Assembly (NCBI GenBank): GCA_022749755.1
Contig: CM040447.1
Location: 2,688,545-2,752,544, forward strand
Direction: 5' to 3'
DNA length: 64,000 nt
Origin: Azadirachta indica
Lineage: Eukaryota > Streptophyta > Magnoliopsida > Sapindales > Meliaceae
How positions within the stretch are numbered: position 1 is the first letter of the stretch; the number at the start of each line of letters is the position of its first letter. The notes under the pieces were generated by a model. That model was not told the origin of the DNA, made no database searches, and saw nothing but the letters and a program-made list of their open reading frames with translations. The translations under genes and the position numbers were made by a program. This document shows positions 23,021 to 33,689 of the stretch, piece after piece.

Positions 23021-24270
23021 ACTTTTTATATTACATCTAAATTTAGTAGGAGTCAAGAGTTTTTCTGTAATAAACTTATTAAAAGTCAAAATTTTTTTAA
23101 AAATATTACAAATTAAACATATAATTTATGGACATTGCATAAAACTTTATCATAGTGCCCACAAAAATCTATACTTATTATACACCTATTGATATTATAT
23201 TAGATATTTTGCTGAAATTGAGAATTTTAATTGAATTTAATCTGCAACTGCTTATAAAATTTTACATCCAATTTATATGAAATATGCCTATAATTATTGT
23301 TAATTTGACAAAAAATTTATTTCCACTTGCATTTAGAAGAAATTAAACCTCTTTCTTATACCTAGAGGAAAAAGGTATCCATGCTGAAGGATGGTAGGCA
23401 GGCTAAAGTCTTTATGAGCAATCATCTTACTGAAGGATTGTTGGCACACTTTTGGAAAAAGTACCTTAGATAAAAGGTCTATAATTGAGCCCACTTTTTT
23501 TTTAACCATACTGGAAAATATACTTCGTATGATTTTATAGCAACATAAACAACTTGATAATAACCAAAAAATAATAATAATAATAATAACTACTTGGGAT
23601 ATGCTTCTCTAAGAGAATACAAATACAAAATCAATCATGTGCATTAATCACTCTTCTCCAAAGCTCTTCGTCATCCTCAAAAACATATCATTTTGACTCT
23701 TAATTCTGTTACCATCTCATAGTTAGTAAGGCTTAGAAGAGTTTCAACTCCTTCACTGAGAATTAGATACCATTTATCAATCTTCTCTGGAAGTTCTTCA
23801 TCCTCAAAAACATATCATTGTGAATCTAACTCTTTTACTAGATCACAGTTAGTGTGTATAGAGTTTCAAAACCATTGATTTGCTGTTATTAGGCTCAATT
23901 TTCTCATTTCTTTCCTTTAAAGTTGAGCAATCAGGTTAGTAACGCTATAACCATGTCTTTTTTGAAAAATAGAATATAAATCCTTAAAAGTTTGGTTTAC
24001 TTTTAATAGATCAATTTTAATGTTTTCCAAAAATTAATACACATTATAGGTTCCATATTTTCTATTTGTTAGCATACTTGCTTTAATTTCTCAAATGCTT
24101 TTGACATTTTAAGCTTATTTTGGGTTTTTAACTTCATACATTCTATGCACTAGAATCAATGTAATGAACTTAAATAATCAGATATTGAACAGATAGATAT
24201 AGTATGAATATGAAATTTGCAGTAGCTACGAGCATTATGTGTATCACAATGCTCCATGGCAATTGTTGGT

Positions 24271-26298
24271 TCAACGGCCGACTGTGAGCACCGAATCCAT
24301 GGTGGATCGGGTGTGAGCAGAACTATTGCTATTTCCGGTAATCTCACCCTCTGAAGCTTCGTTAGTCTCTGAGAATAGACCTATTACGACACCTTCAGGT
24401 GGTATATCCGGTAACGTAACTTCACCATCTAGATACTGCATCACTTGCCTCATGCTAGGTCTGGCTGCTGGGTTTTGGTGGGAACAAAACAGGCCAAGTT
24501 TCAGAACCAACTCCATTTGCTCCTCCGCATATAGACCTTCCAGCCTCGGATCACTTGATTGAAGAATAGCTCCTCTTTTCCAGTAACCAGTAACCCAATC
24601 GACCAAATTTATTGCCTCGGTCAATCCCTCTTGTTCTATAGGCTTCCTTCCACAAGCCACCTCTAGCATAAAAACCCCAAATGCATATACATCTGTGCTG
24701 GTACTTGCCTTTCCATTTCTGACGAGTTCTGGAGCGATATAACCAAAAGTTCCTACCAATTTGGTGGTTTGCAGGGTGCTACCATGATCATATAACCTAG
24801 CAAGGCCAAAATCTCCTAACTTTCCGTTAAGATCGTTGTCTAAAAGAACATTAGCTGGTTTAATGTCTCTATGTAGGACAACTTGTTCCCAATCTTCATG
24901 GAGGTAAAGTAGACCAGAAGCTACTCCTCTGATAATTCGAAATCGTTGAAACCAATTAAGGCTTGGTTTTGTCGTTGTGTGTAAAATTTTGTCGAGGCTT
25001 CCATTAGGCATATAATCGTAGACCAATAGAAACTCTGTCTTCCGCCTACAATAGCCGCGGAGTTTCACCAAGTTCCTATGCCTTAGCCTTCCCATGCTTA
25101 CAACCTCAGCTACAAATTCCTTTATCCCTTGTTTCGAATCATGGGAGACCTTTTTTACCGCAATTTTCTCATTAGAAGAAAGAACTCCTTTATAAACCTT
25201 TCCAAAACCGCCATTTCCAATAACTTCGTTGTCTTTGAAACCTTTGGTAGCTTTGTAGAGATTCTTATACAAGAACCTCTGTGGTCCATATTCTCTCTCC
25301 CAGTCTTCATAGATTTCTCCATATTTCTTCCTCTTCACAAAATAAACCGCTGCAAGGATTGTTATCAGCACAACAAATATTGCTAAAATCAAAACAATAA
25401 ATAGAGGTTTCAAAACAGCTTTTGATGGTGGCCGCCGCGAAAGGAGAGGGAAGGGAATTGAAGGAAGCTTGGAAATATTAAGGCTCTCTGCTTGTCCACT
25501 TTTGTTGAAACTCCATCCCAGAACATAGTGGCCACTTACAAGTATACCAGTTGATGCAGAGAAACCAACGTACATACTATTTAAAAGAATTTGAGAAAGA
25601 TCAAGGTTTGCAGACAAGAGTGGCCTTTTTGGTCTTGGGATTGTGATTGGTGCTAGAGTTACGTTGAGTAACTTTTCTACTCCATCATATTCTATCCAAA
25701 TCTGAATGGGATTTCCACTTTTTAGGGATAAGCTTTTAAACTTCCCGTCTATATCCGAAAAATAAGCTGCTGGAGCAGATACATTGGATATGATGCTGTT
25801 CACATCGATTCCCACATGGTTTCCATCTATGTCATTGAATCCAGGGCTTTGTACAGTATCAAGCTCAATGGCCAAGATATGGTTGGTAGCTGGGCCATTG
25901 TTTGACAGATTGAAGATTCCCAAATGTGAACCTGCAAGAGCTTGTCTGAAGTCAGTAGACGGTGAGATGACAAAAGCCATGCCGTTGCCGCCAGAATTAA
26001 GCCCTCCTCCTACAATAGCAAACACAAAAGTCGTGGAAAATGAAAGAGATCGAGGACAAGATGTGTTGAATTTTATTGGCGATGGATAGAAAGCATTGCC
26101 TTTTAGTAGCTGGCGATCGGAGCTGGTTAGCTGCAATAGACCATTGCTGCGAATTGATGCGATTCCGTGTCGTTGCAGTAGCGGTTTGACGTTGAAGTCG
26201 TGATAGATGAACTGGTTTTCATCTTGAGTCGAGGCCATGAAAATAAATGATACACTGAAAAATAAACAAAGATATAGCGATGTAAGAGGTGCAGACAT
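24271..26298 (-). CDS. L-type lectin receptor-like kinase, intact
   Basis: This intact single-exon gene codes for 675 residues, a normal length for the family. Residues 1-25 look like a signal peptide. A legume-lectin domain spans about 28-270, with the ELDTVQ and DIDGNHVGID metal-site region (E145, D147, D156/D158, H161). The membrane segment is about 297-320, followed by basic KRKK. The kinase domain begins near 355: glycine loop GNGGFGKV (361-368), ATP-site K382 in AVKK, catalytic HRDIKPAN with D478, DFG at 496-498, and GTFGYIAPE ending at E524. It is an RD kinase with all key residues present. The juxtamembrane YEDWEREYGPQRF stretch is typical of plant LecRKs. Family members sit in the plasma membrane and sense extracellular ligands in defence or development; the ligand here is unknown. 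The gene lies inside a CACTA element and has a pseudogene paralogue at 17503-18266. Confidence 0.96.
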   Translation of the reverse strand: MSAPLTSLYLCLFFSVSFIFMASTQDENQFIYHDFNVKPLLQRHGIASIRSNGLLQLTSSDRQLLKGNAFYPSPIKFNTSCPRSLSFSTTFVFAIVGGGLNSGGNGMAFVISPSTDFRQALAGSHLGIFNLSNNGPATNHILAIELDTVQSPGFNDIDGNHVGIDVNSIISNVSAPAAYFSDIDGKFKSLSLKSGNPIQIWIEYDGVEKLLNVTLAPITIPRPKRPLLSANLDLSQILLNSMYVGFSASTGILVSGHYVLGWSFNKSGQAESLNISKLPSIPFPLLSRRPPSKAVLKPLFIVLILAIFVVLITILAAVYFVKRKKYGEIYEDWEREYGPQRFLYKNLYKATKGFKDNEVIGNGGFGKVYKGVLSSNEKIAVKKVSHDSKQGIKEFVAEVVSMGRLRHRNLVKLRGYCRRKTEFLLVYDYMPNGSLDKILHTTTKPSLNWFQRFRIIRGVASGLLYLHEDWEQVVLHRDIKPANVLLDNDLNGKLGDFGLARLYDHGSTLQTTKLVGTFGYIAPELVRNGKASTSTDVYAFGVFMLEVACGRKPIEQEGLTEAINLVDWVTGYWKRGAILQSSDPRLEGLYAEEQMELVLKLGLFCSHQNPAARPSMRQVMQYLDGEVTLPDIPPEGVVIGLFSETNEASEGEITGNSNSSAHTRSTMDSVLTVGR

Positions 26299-26361
26299 TG
26301 AGAAAGGTCCGAAGCAGTCTGCTTTTTCTCAAAACATAGAGAGATTTTATCTTGTGATATT

Positions 26362-26371
26362 ATATTTTATA
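26362..26371 (-). promoter_or_regulatory. Possible TATA box for the lectin receptor kinase
   Basis: The minus strand reads TATAAAATAT about 65 bases upstream of the ATG at 26298. Spacing is compatible with a short 5' leader, but AT-rich surroundings make chance matches likely. Confidence 0.35.
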
Positions 26372-27640
26372 ACTTTATAACTCTTAATATAATGGGGGCA
26401 AGGTCTAGGCTTCACTAAACGTGTAAAAATCCGACGTACAAGATGTAATTTCAATTTTAATATTTTTGCATTAAAATTTAAAAATAAAATAAAATTTTAG
26501 TTTCAAAATAAATAAGGAACCATCATCCGAACCTCCCACAAGAAAGAAAAGAATTGCACTCGCTTTATTGGTCACTACCCCACTATTGATTGCTTGAAGT
26601 TTTAAGTAAAGCAAATACAAACAGCAAGAGCCTGGGCTTGTAATTTCTTATAACTTTGGTTGACGATAACATTAATCAGGTTGACCGTGGACAAGGGTTC
26701 ATCTTGACTAAGAAAATAATATTAATTATTATTCATCTCTTTTCCAAAAGTAAAATGATTATTAATTATTATTCATCTCTTTTCCAAAAGTAAAATGATT
26801 ATTTCAACTACGCGTGGGCCGTAGATGAGAGATTATTCTAACGAGGAAAATTCATGTTCCCCTTTCGACCGCCAAGCCTGGAAAGATAACGGAGGTACAT
26901 GAATGGATACCTGGAAAGATAACGCAGATACATTAATGGATAACAGCTTCTTTTTTTTTTTTTTTTTTTAAAGAAATTTGATTAAAGAAAGAAAACTAGA
27001 ACAAAGAAGTATTTTCAGTTGAAAAATCTTCCAGCCAGATAATAGCATTCTGAGAGCTTAAAGCAAACTTTGTTAAATTATGAGCAATTGAATTACGTGG
27101 CCTAGGAATATGTCTAACTTAATAGCTATCAGCTTTTACTTTTAAATTATAGTGAATATATGATACGTTCAAGATGACACAGAAAAAATTCAAACAAAAA
27201 CTATCAACTTTTAATGTAGAAGCGATCTTAGCTACATGTTATTTTCGCATAAATCATTAATACTTAACAATAAAATGTTCTCAAAGAGAGATAAATAAAT
27301 TACAAGAAAAATAATTTTTAAAAAAAAATTATTAATTATTTGATTTAATTTAATGAATTTAATTCTAGCATCTATCTTAATGTAAACAAAAATTTCTCAT
27401 AAATATTTAATATTTATCTATGAATTAATAATCTAAATCTTAGATAAACTAAATAACACAAAATGAGAATCATAATAAGATAGGAATTATGAATAATTGT
27501 AAATACTATAAACTATTATAGTATGATATCCAAAATATAAATTTGTATTTATTATTTTGGCCCCTACAGGTTTCAGAACATTGCATTTTAACCTCTCCTC
27601 CCTCCCCCACTCCCCCTCAACATCAATCTTAGCTCCACCT
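26372..27640. other. Intergenic, includes a short direct repeat and poly-T run
   Basis: The block attaattattattcatctcttttcc occurs twice in tandem (about 26712-26750 and 26760-26800). A poly-T run lies near 26950-26968. Parts match 19450-19760 of unit 1. No gene is visible. Confidence 0.6.
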
Positions 27641-30107
27641 ATGCTCCTATGGAAAATATTTCTTTGCATAAACAAATCATCACTTGATCTCCTAAATCAA
27701 CGGTCTTGAATCTTTTATTTTCATCAATAGTTCCCTTGCATTTTGCGATGGTCCTTAATTTCTTCTTAACTTTATCATGAAAAGTGGTTATTTTTGTCTA
27801 GCAAATAGCTAACAATAATAATGTTCATTCTAGAATTCTTGGGTAGGGAGACGAGATCTAATGTATGCAAAGGTGGTTGTATATAGATAATCTCATTAGT
27901 CTTTGAAGAATTGTTAAGAAACTTGAGTGTAAAGACTTCTTTAGTATTAATTGTCACTTTCTTTCTTATGTGTTTTTCAATACTCTTTGGAAAACGCGTG
28001 TAGAAGATGACTGGGGTTCTAATGTTTCAAAGTTATACTTTTGGTCTCTACGTCAAAATTTCGCTATTAACTGTTAATATTTTTTATGACCTTAGACTCA
28101 AAATTTTAATTGTTTACCACTAACCTAATTTAATCAATAATTAATTTTATATACACCATTTTATATACTATATAAACATTAGATTGATGACCAAATAAAT
28201 AATGATGAAAATAAAATTATCTAATAAAATAAATAATTTAAATAAAAAAAAAAAAATTATTAAAACTTTTTATAAAAAAACTATTGCAAAAAATATAAAA
28301 AATAAACTCCTAAGACTATAATTCTTTTTAACATTAATTTTTAATTTTTAATTTTAACAAATAATTATTGAATAAATATATTTTTAAATTATAAAAATTT
28401 ACGAAAAAAATTATTCATAATCACGTTTTACAAAACATTTTTCATAAATATGTTTTACAAGAAATTTAGGTTTTATTATTATTTTTAGTTAATTTTATTG
28501 GAAAAATTGTAAAAAAAATGAAAAGAAATAAACTTGTTTATATTTTATTTTTTATTTTGTTACATTTTTTATTATTTTTATTTAATTTTATTGTAAAAGT
28601 TTATTAAAAATGAAAAGAAATAAACTTATTTATATTTGATTTTATTGTAAAAATTAAAAAAATTTGAAAAGAATTAAATTTATTACATTATGAATTAAAT
28701 TTTTCTATTCTTAGTAAATTATTTTAATTTGAAATTCCTTTTTATTAATTAATTTTATTCTAAATATTTGTTTGAGTGTTTGAAATTGATATTTATTTAG
28801 TTTTGTATTTATTATATGTTAACAATAAATAAATATATAGTGTGTCTAATTATTAATAATGATTGGTTTAGTTTAATGATTAAAATTTAAATTTTGAAAA
28901 TTGAGGCCCTGAGTTAGAACTCCTCTAAGCACAAATATTTTATTTCTTCTTTTAAAAGAATTGAGTTGGACCAAGTTATGGTTTAAACCTAATTCAAAAT
29001 TAGGTGACATAATCATTGTTGCTGTAGGGACAATAAGATCATTTGTACTTAAAAATTGAGTTTTCAGCATTAGTATTATGACAGTAGGGACCAAAACTAT
29101 AATTTTAAAATATTATAGATATAAGTGATAATATCAAAATAAATCAGGGATAAAACAGGCATTTTTTCTAATGAAATATTGTAATACATGATTCAACGGC
29201 TCGAGAAATTGCTTGGTGCATTTAATTTGGATAGTTCAAAACGAATGGATAATCACTTATAAAGTCCTCAAGTTTAAGTGCAACGTTCCATTCTTCATTA
29301 GGTAACAACATTTTTTTATTGCACTATAATACTTATTTATAATCCGAGTATTGATGCCCACTATCTTTATGTGTGAAAGGTGACTACATATGTTATCACC
29401 AAGTAGATGTAATTACTTTGGATTTTAGTGGCACAACATTTAGGACTATAGTGTGCCGAGCTTTGGTAAAGGTCTTGGTGGGCTACCTTCCTTATTTCAA
29501 AGTTTGTAATCCAATTGGTCAAAAAACAAATTGAATTTTGGATTGCACAACAGTGCTTTGACCACAGTAACCTAGTGTTCGATATTTACTGGCATATGAT
29601 TATTTTTTGTAAATCCCTCTCATGTTGTTTCCTTTTCGAAAATGATATCTAATATATGACTAAACTTGCTATTGAAGGTGCTTATGTTCTAGTGTCTATT
29701 TGTTCTACTATATCCAATTCCACTACTATGGCAACGGCTGCTCGCCTTGTTATATCATGACAATAGGTTGGTGTACCATTTGTCCTCCTAAGGATAATAC
29801 AAGTACTTCTTCTGCAAACTTGTCATGAATAAAATTTAGGATATATTAACATTTACTTGCACCGTGATTTATCGATTGTTGGTATTTATATAATTGTGGG
29901 TTCCATTTTTCTTGTTCTAAGAAACTCTTTATTGTGAACATAGGTTTAAGGATGTGTCTTCTATCCATATATTAAGTATATAATGCAATTCATTGTCATT
30001 GTAAGGGATAAATTGTTCTTTTGGTAAATCTTTTCGTAGTTATTTATCGTATGGTTTGGTCCTATTCTTGCTATGCAAGTTGGCTTGCTCTTCCACATAT
30101 GCTTCCA
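27640..30107 (-). pseudogene. Ty3/gypsy pol remnant (unit 2)
   Basis: Two segments, 27640-27920 and 29180-30080, are homologous to the unit 1 remnant (20215-20470 and 21117-22060). The 29180-29300 part corresponds to the reverse-transcriptase GLSNAP region. Between them, about 28000-28860 is very AT-rich with no coding potential, and 28860-29150 has no equivalent in unit 1. Nothing functional remains. Confidence 0.6.
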
Positions 30108-30239
30108 TTTATTGTTAATTTGGTAGAAAATTTACCTCCACTTATATTTAGAAGATCCTTTTTCTTATATTTAAAGGGTAAGAGTATCAATCATCATACT
30201 ATAAGATGGTTGTCCTACTAAAGTCTTGACAAACACAAA

Positions 30240-32089
30240 AAAAAGAAAGCCCAATACACAATGCTGCCCTATTTATTTTTCTATTTTCTAAAAATAAGGG
30301 AGTTAAATATTGACAGATACTATATCTATCACAATTTTATGATACTTTATTATCAGAAACCTATGACAGATTTTGTTTCGATCATGAAATTGTCAAGAAA
30401 TCTTGATATATTATTAAGATTCAACTGTTTTTTTTAACTTTCCAACTTTTGATTTGACGATTTGTACGATTTATTATCCAATTTTTTCCTCTTTTTATCT
30501 AGTTTTCTCAATTTTTTCAATGATTTTTTTTTCCATTTTCATATTTTTTTCCATTCATTCTTTATTTTAACTGTTATATTTACTTTGCATTTTTTTTTCT
30601 TTTCCTTGTAACTCCAATTTTGCTAATTTTTATTCATAATTAATATTTATCAAATATTAATTAAATGAAAATACAAATAACTAAATAAAACCACAACTAA
30701 ATTATTATAAATGAAATAAAAAATCATACTTTTACAGCATCAGCCCAAATGAAGATATATACAATGACAACCTCCAAATGTACAATTTATCCTCAACATC
30801 AGCATCCAAATCTATTACATCAACTAATATTTACATCATCTCAGACAAATAATTAAATTAATATCCCAATCTACAGTGCAATCTAAATGAAATATTTAAA
30901 TGTACACCTAATTCCATGACCTGTATCATTTTCTGAAACTCTCAGAAAATTAACAATTTGAATGAAATAAAACAAACAAGCTGCTGACCTTTCAGAAACA
31001 AGGTGGTTGCTATTGACATACATGCTTTGCTAACATATACGACAAGCACAACAAATAAAAAGTTACCTTAAGTTTTAATTAAACTAACAAAGCAAAAAAT
31101 ATATATCATGTACTCAATTTGAACCAGCTATATACAAATCAATTAAAATTGCTTGCAAATGGCATTATCCAATTCCACTCTAAGTTCATCCAATTCTTCC
31201 TTCGTGTAAGTCTCATTCCCCACGAACTATTGCAAAGTATAAAACATTGAATTCAGTTAACAAAATTAATACATAATTCTCATGTAAGTTATCGGTATGT
31301 TAATTTAGAAATTAAATATTCAAATGTACATGTTCTTATCAATTACTAACTTACATCGTTTGATAGTACAATAACATTATTAATTATATCTCTCATATAG
31401 CCCATCACATAATAGCCGCATTCGATGCTACCTGGCTGGATTGGATTCTGTATATATAACAAAGATGAATATCTCAAGCAAATAAGTAGTTTGGTAACAA
31501 TCAGCCCTTGATAAATATAATAAATCTCATCTAATGGTAAATGTAATTTATCCTATCACAAAAAAACCCATGCATAAATTGAATTTACCTTTACTGTTTC
31601 CCATCTAATGCTTTGTTTCTTGGATGAACTTCCATCTTTAGCACCCAATTACATAATACCACTACAAGATATGATATTGTTAGTACTAACATTGTACTCT
31701 GTTTGAGCAAAATCAGAAATGGATAGGGAAAATATAAGCCCTTACTTGGCTACAATATCCTTTAAGTCCTCTCCCATTCCAACCTCTAACGGATCCATAT
31801 AATACACTATTCTAGTTGTTACATCTATAGCAACCAACAACCAATGGAAACTGTTTTGAAATACATTTAACTATGTTAGAAACTTAATATTAAATGATTG
31901 ATATAATCAAATACGAATATGCAAACATTACCCTAGATTGTATGGCATAAGAATGATGTGACCACACATAGTTTTTTGCAATTGATTTGCAATAGCACAT
32001 GCTCACTCTTTGCGCATTAGATTACCACTTGACCTGCTAGCCAAGGACACTGAAGTTGGATTCATAAATCCAAACTACTTGTGACACAC
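30240..32089 (-). pseudogene. Truncated CACTA end with Ulp1-type (C48) protease fragment, copy A
   Basis: Minus-strand exons of an Ulp1-like cysteine-protease gene of the type carried by plant CACTA elements. An exon down to 31932 codes for ANQLQKTMCGHIILMPYNLG and ends at a GTAATG donor. The next (31850-31746) gives FHWLLVAIDVTT and YYMDPLE, with the catalytic His, and ends at GTAAG. A further exon near 31455-31365 gives QPGSIECGYYVMGYMRD, with the catalytic Cys codon at 31418-31420. The last exon (about 31228-31150) gives NETYTKEELDELRVELDNA and a stop. The region to 30240 is subterminal sequence; ttattatcagaaacctatgacag (30349-30371) resembles 3966-3989 in the inner element. The N-terminal part is cut off by the LTR at 32090, and no terminal inverted repeat is visible on the left. 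Confidence 0.72.
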
Positions 32090-32843
32090 CTAAGTTGATT
32101 AGGTGTCAAATGAAAAAAAAATAATAAAATATATATATATATGGTGAAGTGGTGAAGCGGTGCACATATATACATATACATGTACATATAAATATACATA
32201 TATTGTTTGTTTTTTATTTTGTAAAGCGAAGGAAAAGCAATTAAACAGAACAGAAGCAAAATTAAATCGAGGGAAAGAGAAGAAAAGAAAGGAGAAGAAA
32301 AAGAAAGGAAAAAGAAAAAGGAAAAGGAAAAGAAAAATAGACAGAATCCTCCGTAAGAACTAAGAAAAAAATATGGGAAAAGGTATTGAGAAGTTGAATT
32401 GATAGTTAGAAACTTAGTAGGTGGTATATTTGTGAAATTAAAGTAGTTTTATTGCTGTATTTGTGATATGTATAAGGTTGTGAATTAGTTTTAAAGGTAA
32501 ACTGTTAAATCATGTGTTTTCAGGGAGCAATGTAGTGCTAAGGAATCTAGAGAACTTCAAACTTTCCAGAAATTGAGCCATTGAGCTTTGAGTGAATATA
32601 TTTTTCAAACACTATCAATTTATAATATGTTTAAATGTTAAAAATATCATGATTGCCCTACTTATTGTATGTTAAATTGTTTCTTATGTAAGTGGCATTT
32701 AAAATTATTTGTGATGTTCAAAGATTGTGTGAAAGTGATTGTTTCTGTTTGAATATTGTTTATGTTTGTTTAAAGTACTCTACATGTACCCATCCCCCAA
32801 TATTATATAGTAAGGTCCTTGGGACCCATGGAAAAAATATATA

Positions 32844-32876
<33 letters not shown>

Positions 32877-33689
32877 GAATATGAGCTCCCAGATCGATGA
32901 TACCAGGCCGTCGAGTTGATTATGGTTTTTTATGCTTGAGCAATGGATCTCACCAAGCATGTTATTCCCTAGGTACTTGTTGGGTGCTATAAGAGCTATT
33001 TATGATTATATACAATCTTATTATGCAAGTGATATTCAATTTATGTATGATTTTAAGATGTCTTATACTAGTTGTACAAAAATGTATTTTCTATTAAACT
33101 ATATCCACTTATTGAGCTGCGAGCTCACCTTTTTACCTATTTTTCCTATTTCTCTCCAAATCACGTAGGATTTCATGTAGGGTGCAATTTTGTAAATGAG
33201 GTTGAGACCACGCTACACATGCTGCATGAAATATTTTGAGCATGTTATGTATGTATGTGATTATGTGAATAAGTATGTTAACACATAAAGACTTAATGTA
33301 TGCTAATAATAGAGGCCTGAGGCTATTTTTTCTATTCATAAATCTTATTATATGATGTGTATAAGAAATAACAGGTGGCATGTACAAGTATTTAGCAAAA
33401 TTTCCTCTAGACTTCTGAGAGGGGTTAAGGCGGGTCTTGTTAGTTTGGTATTAGAACATGGTTTAATTCTGCAGACTATTGTGTGGCACATGCACATTAC
33501 ATGCATCGTTAAATAGGTTAATTGAAAGTAATGTTAGTATACATAGGAGTTGTCAATCCAGCATAAGATCTATCGTTGACTGAATTTACCTCTAATTAAG
33601 AAGGAAGAAAGGGAAGTATTAGGATAGGGAGGAGCTGACTTCGTACTAGATATACGTATGAATCAACCCTAAGCAAATCCTAATACAGG

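Larger units (their letters stand above)
22096..30235. repeat. Tandem segmental duplication, unit 2
   Basis: Second unit of the receptor-kinase duplication. It begins at a gtggtaaggtttgg block equivalent to gtaaggtgggaattt near 7603, directly after the end of the unit 1 Ty3 debris. It carries the intact kinase. At 30108-30235 it runs into sequence resembling 16700-16830 and 23290-23420, a remnant of a repeat copy cut off by the CACTA fragment at 30240. Confidence 0.72.

Noticed and set aside
25784..26089. 101-codon plus-strand open frame
   Set aside because: It is antisense to the lectin domain of the intact receptor kinase, a common by-product of coding strand composition.
32128..32877. Functional meaning for AT and GA microsatellites in the gypsy LTR
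   Set aside because: They are ordinary simple repeats that expand readily in decayed LTRs, and nothing else suggests a regulatory role.
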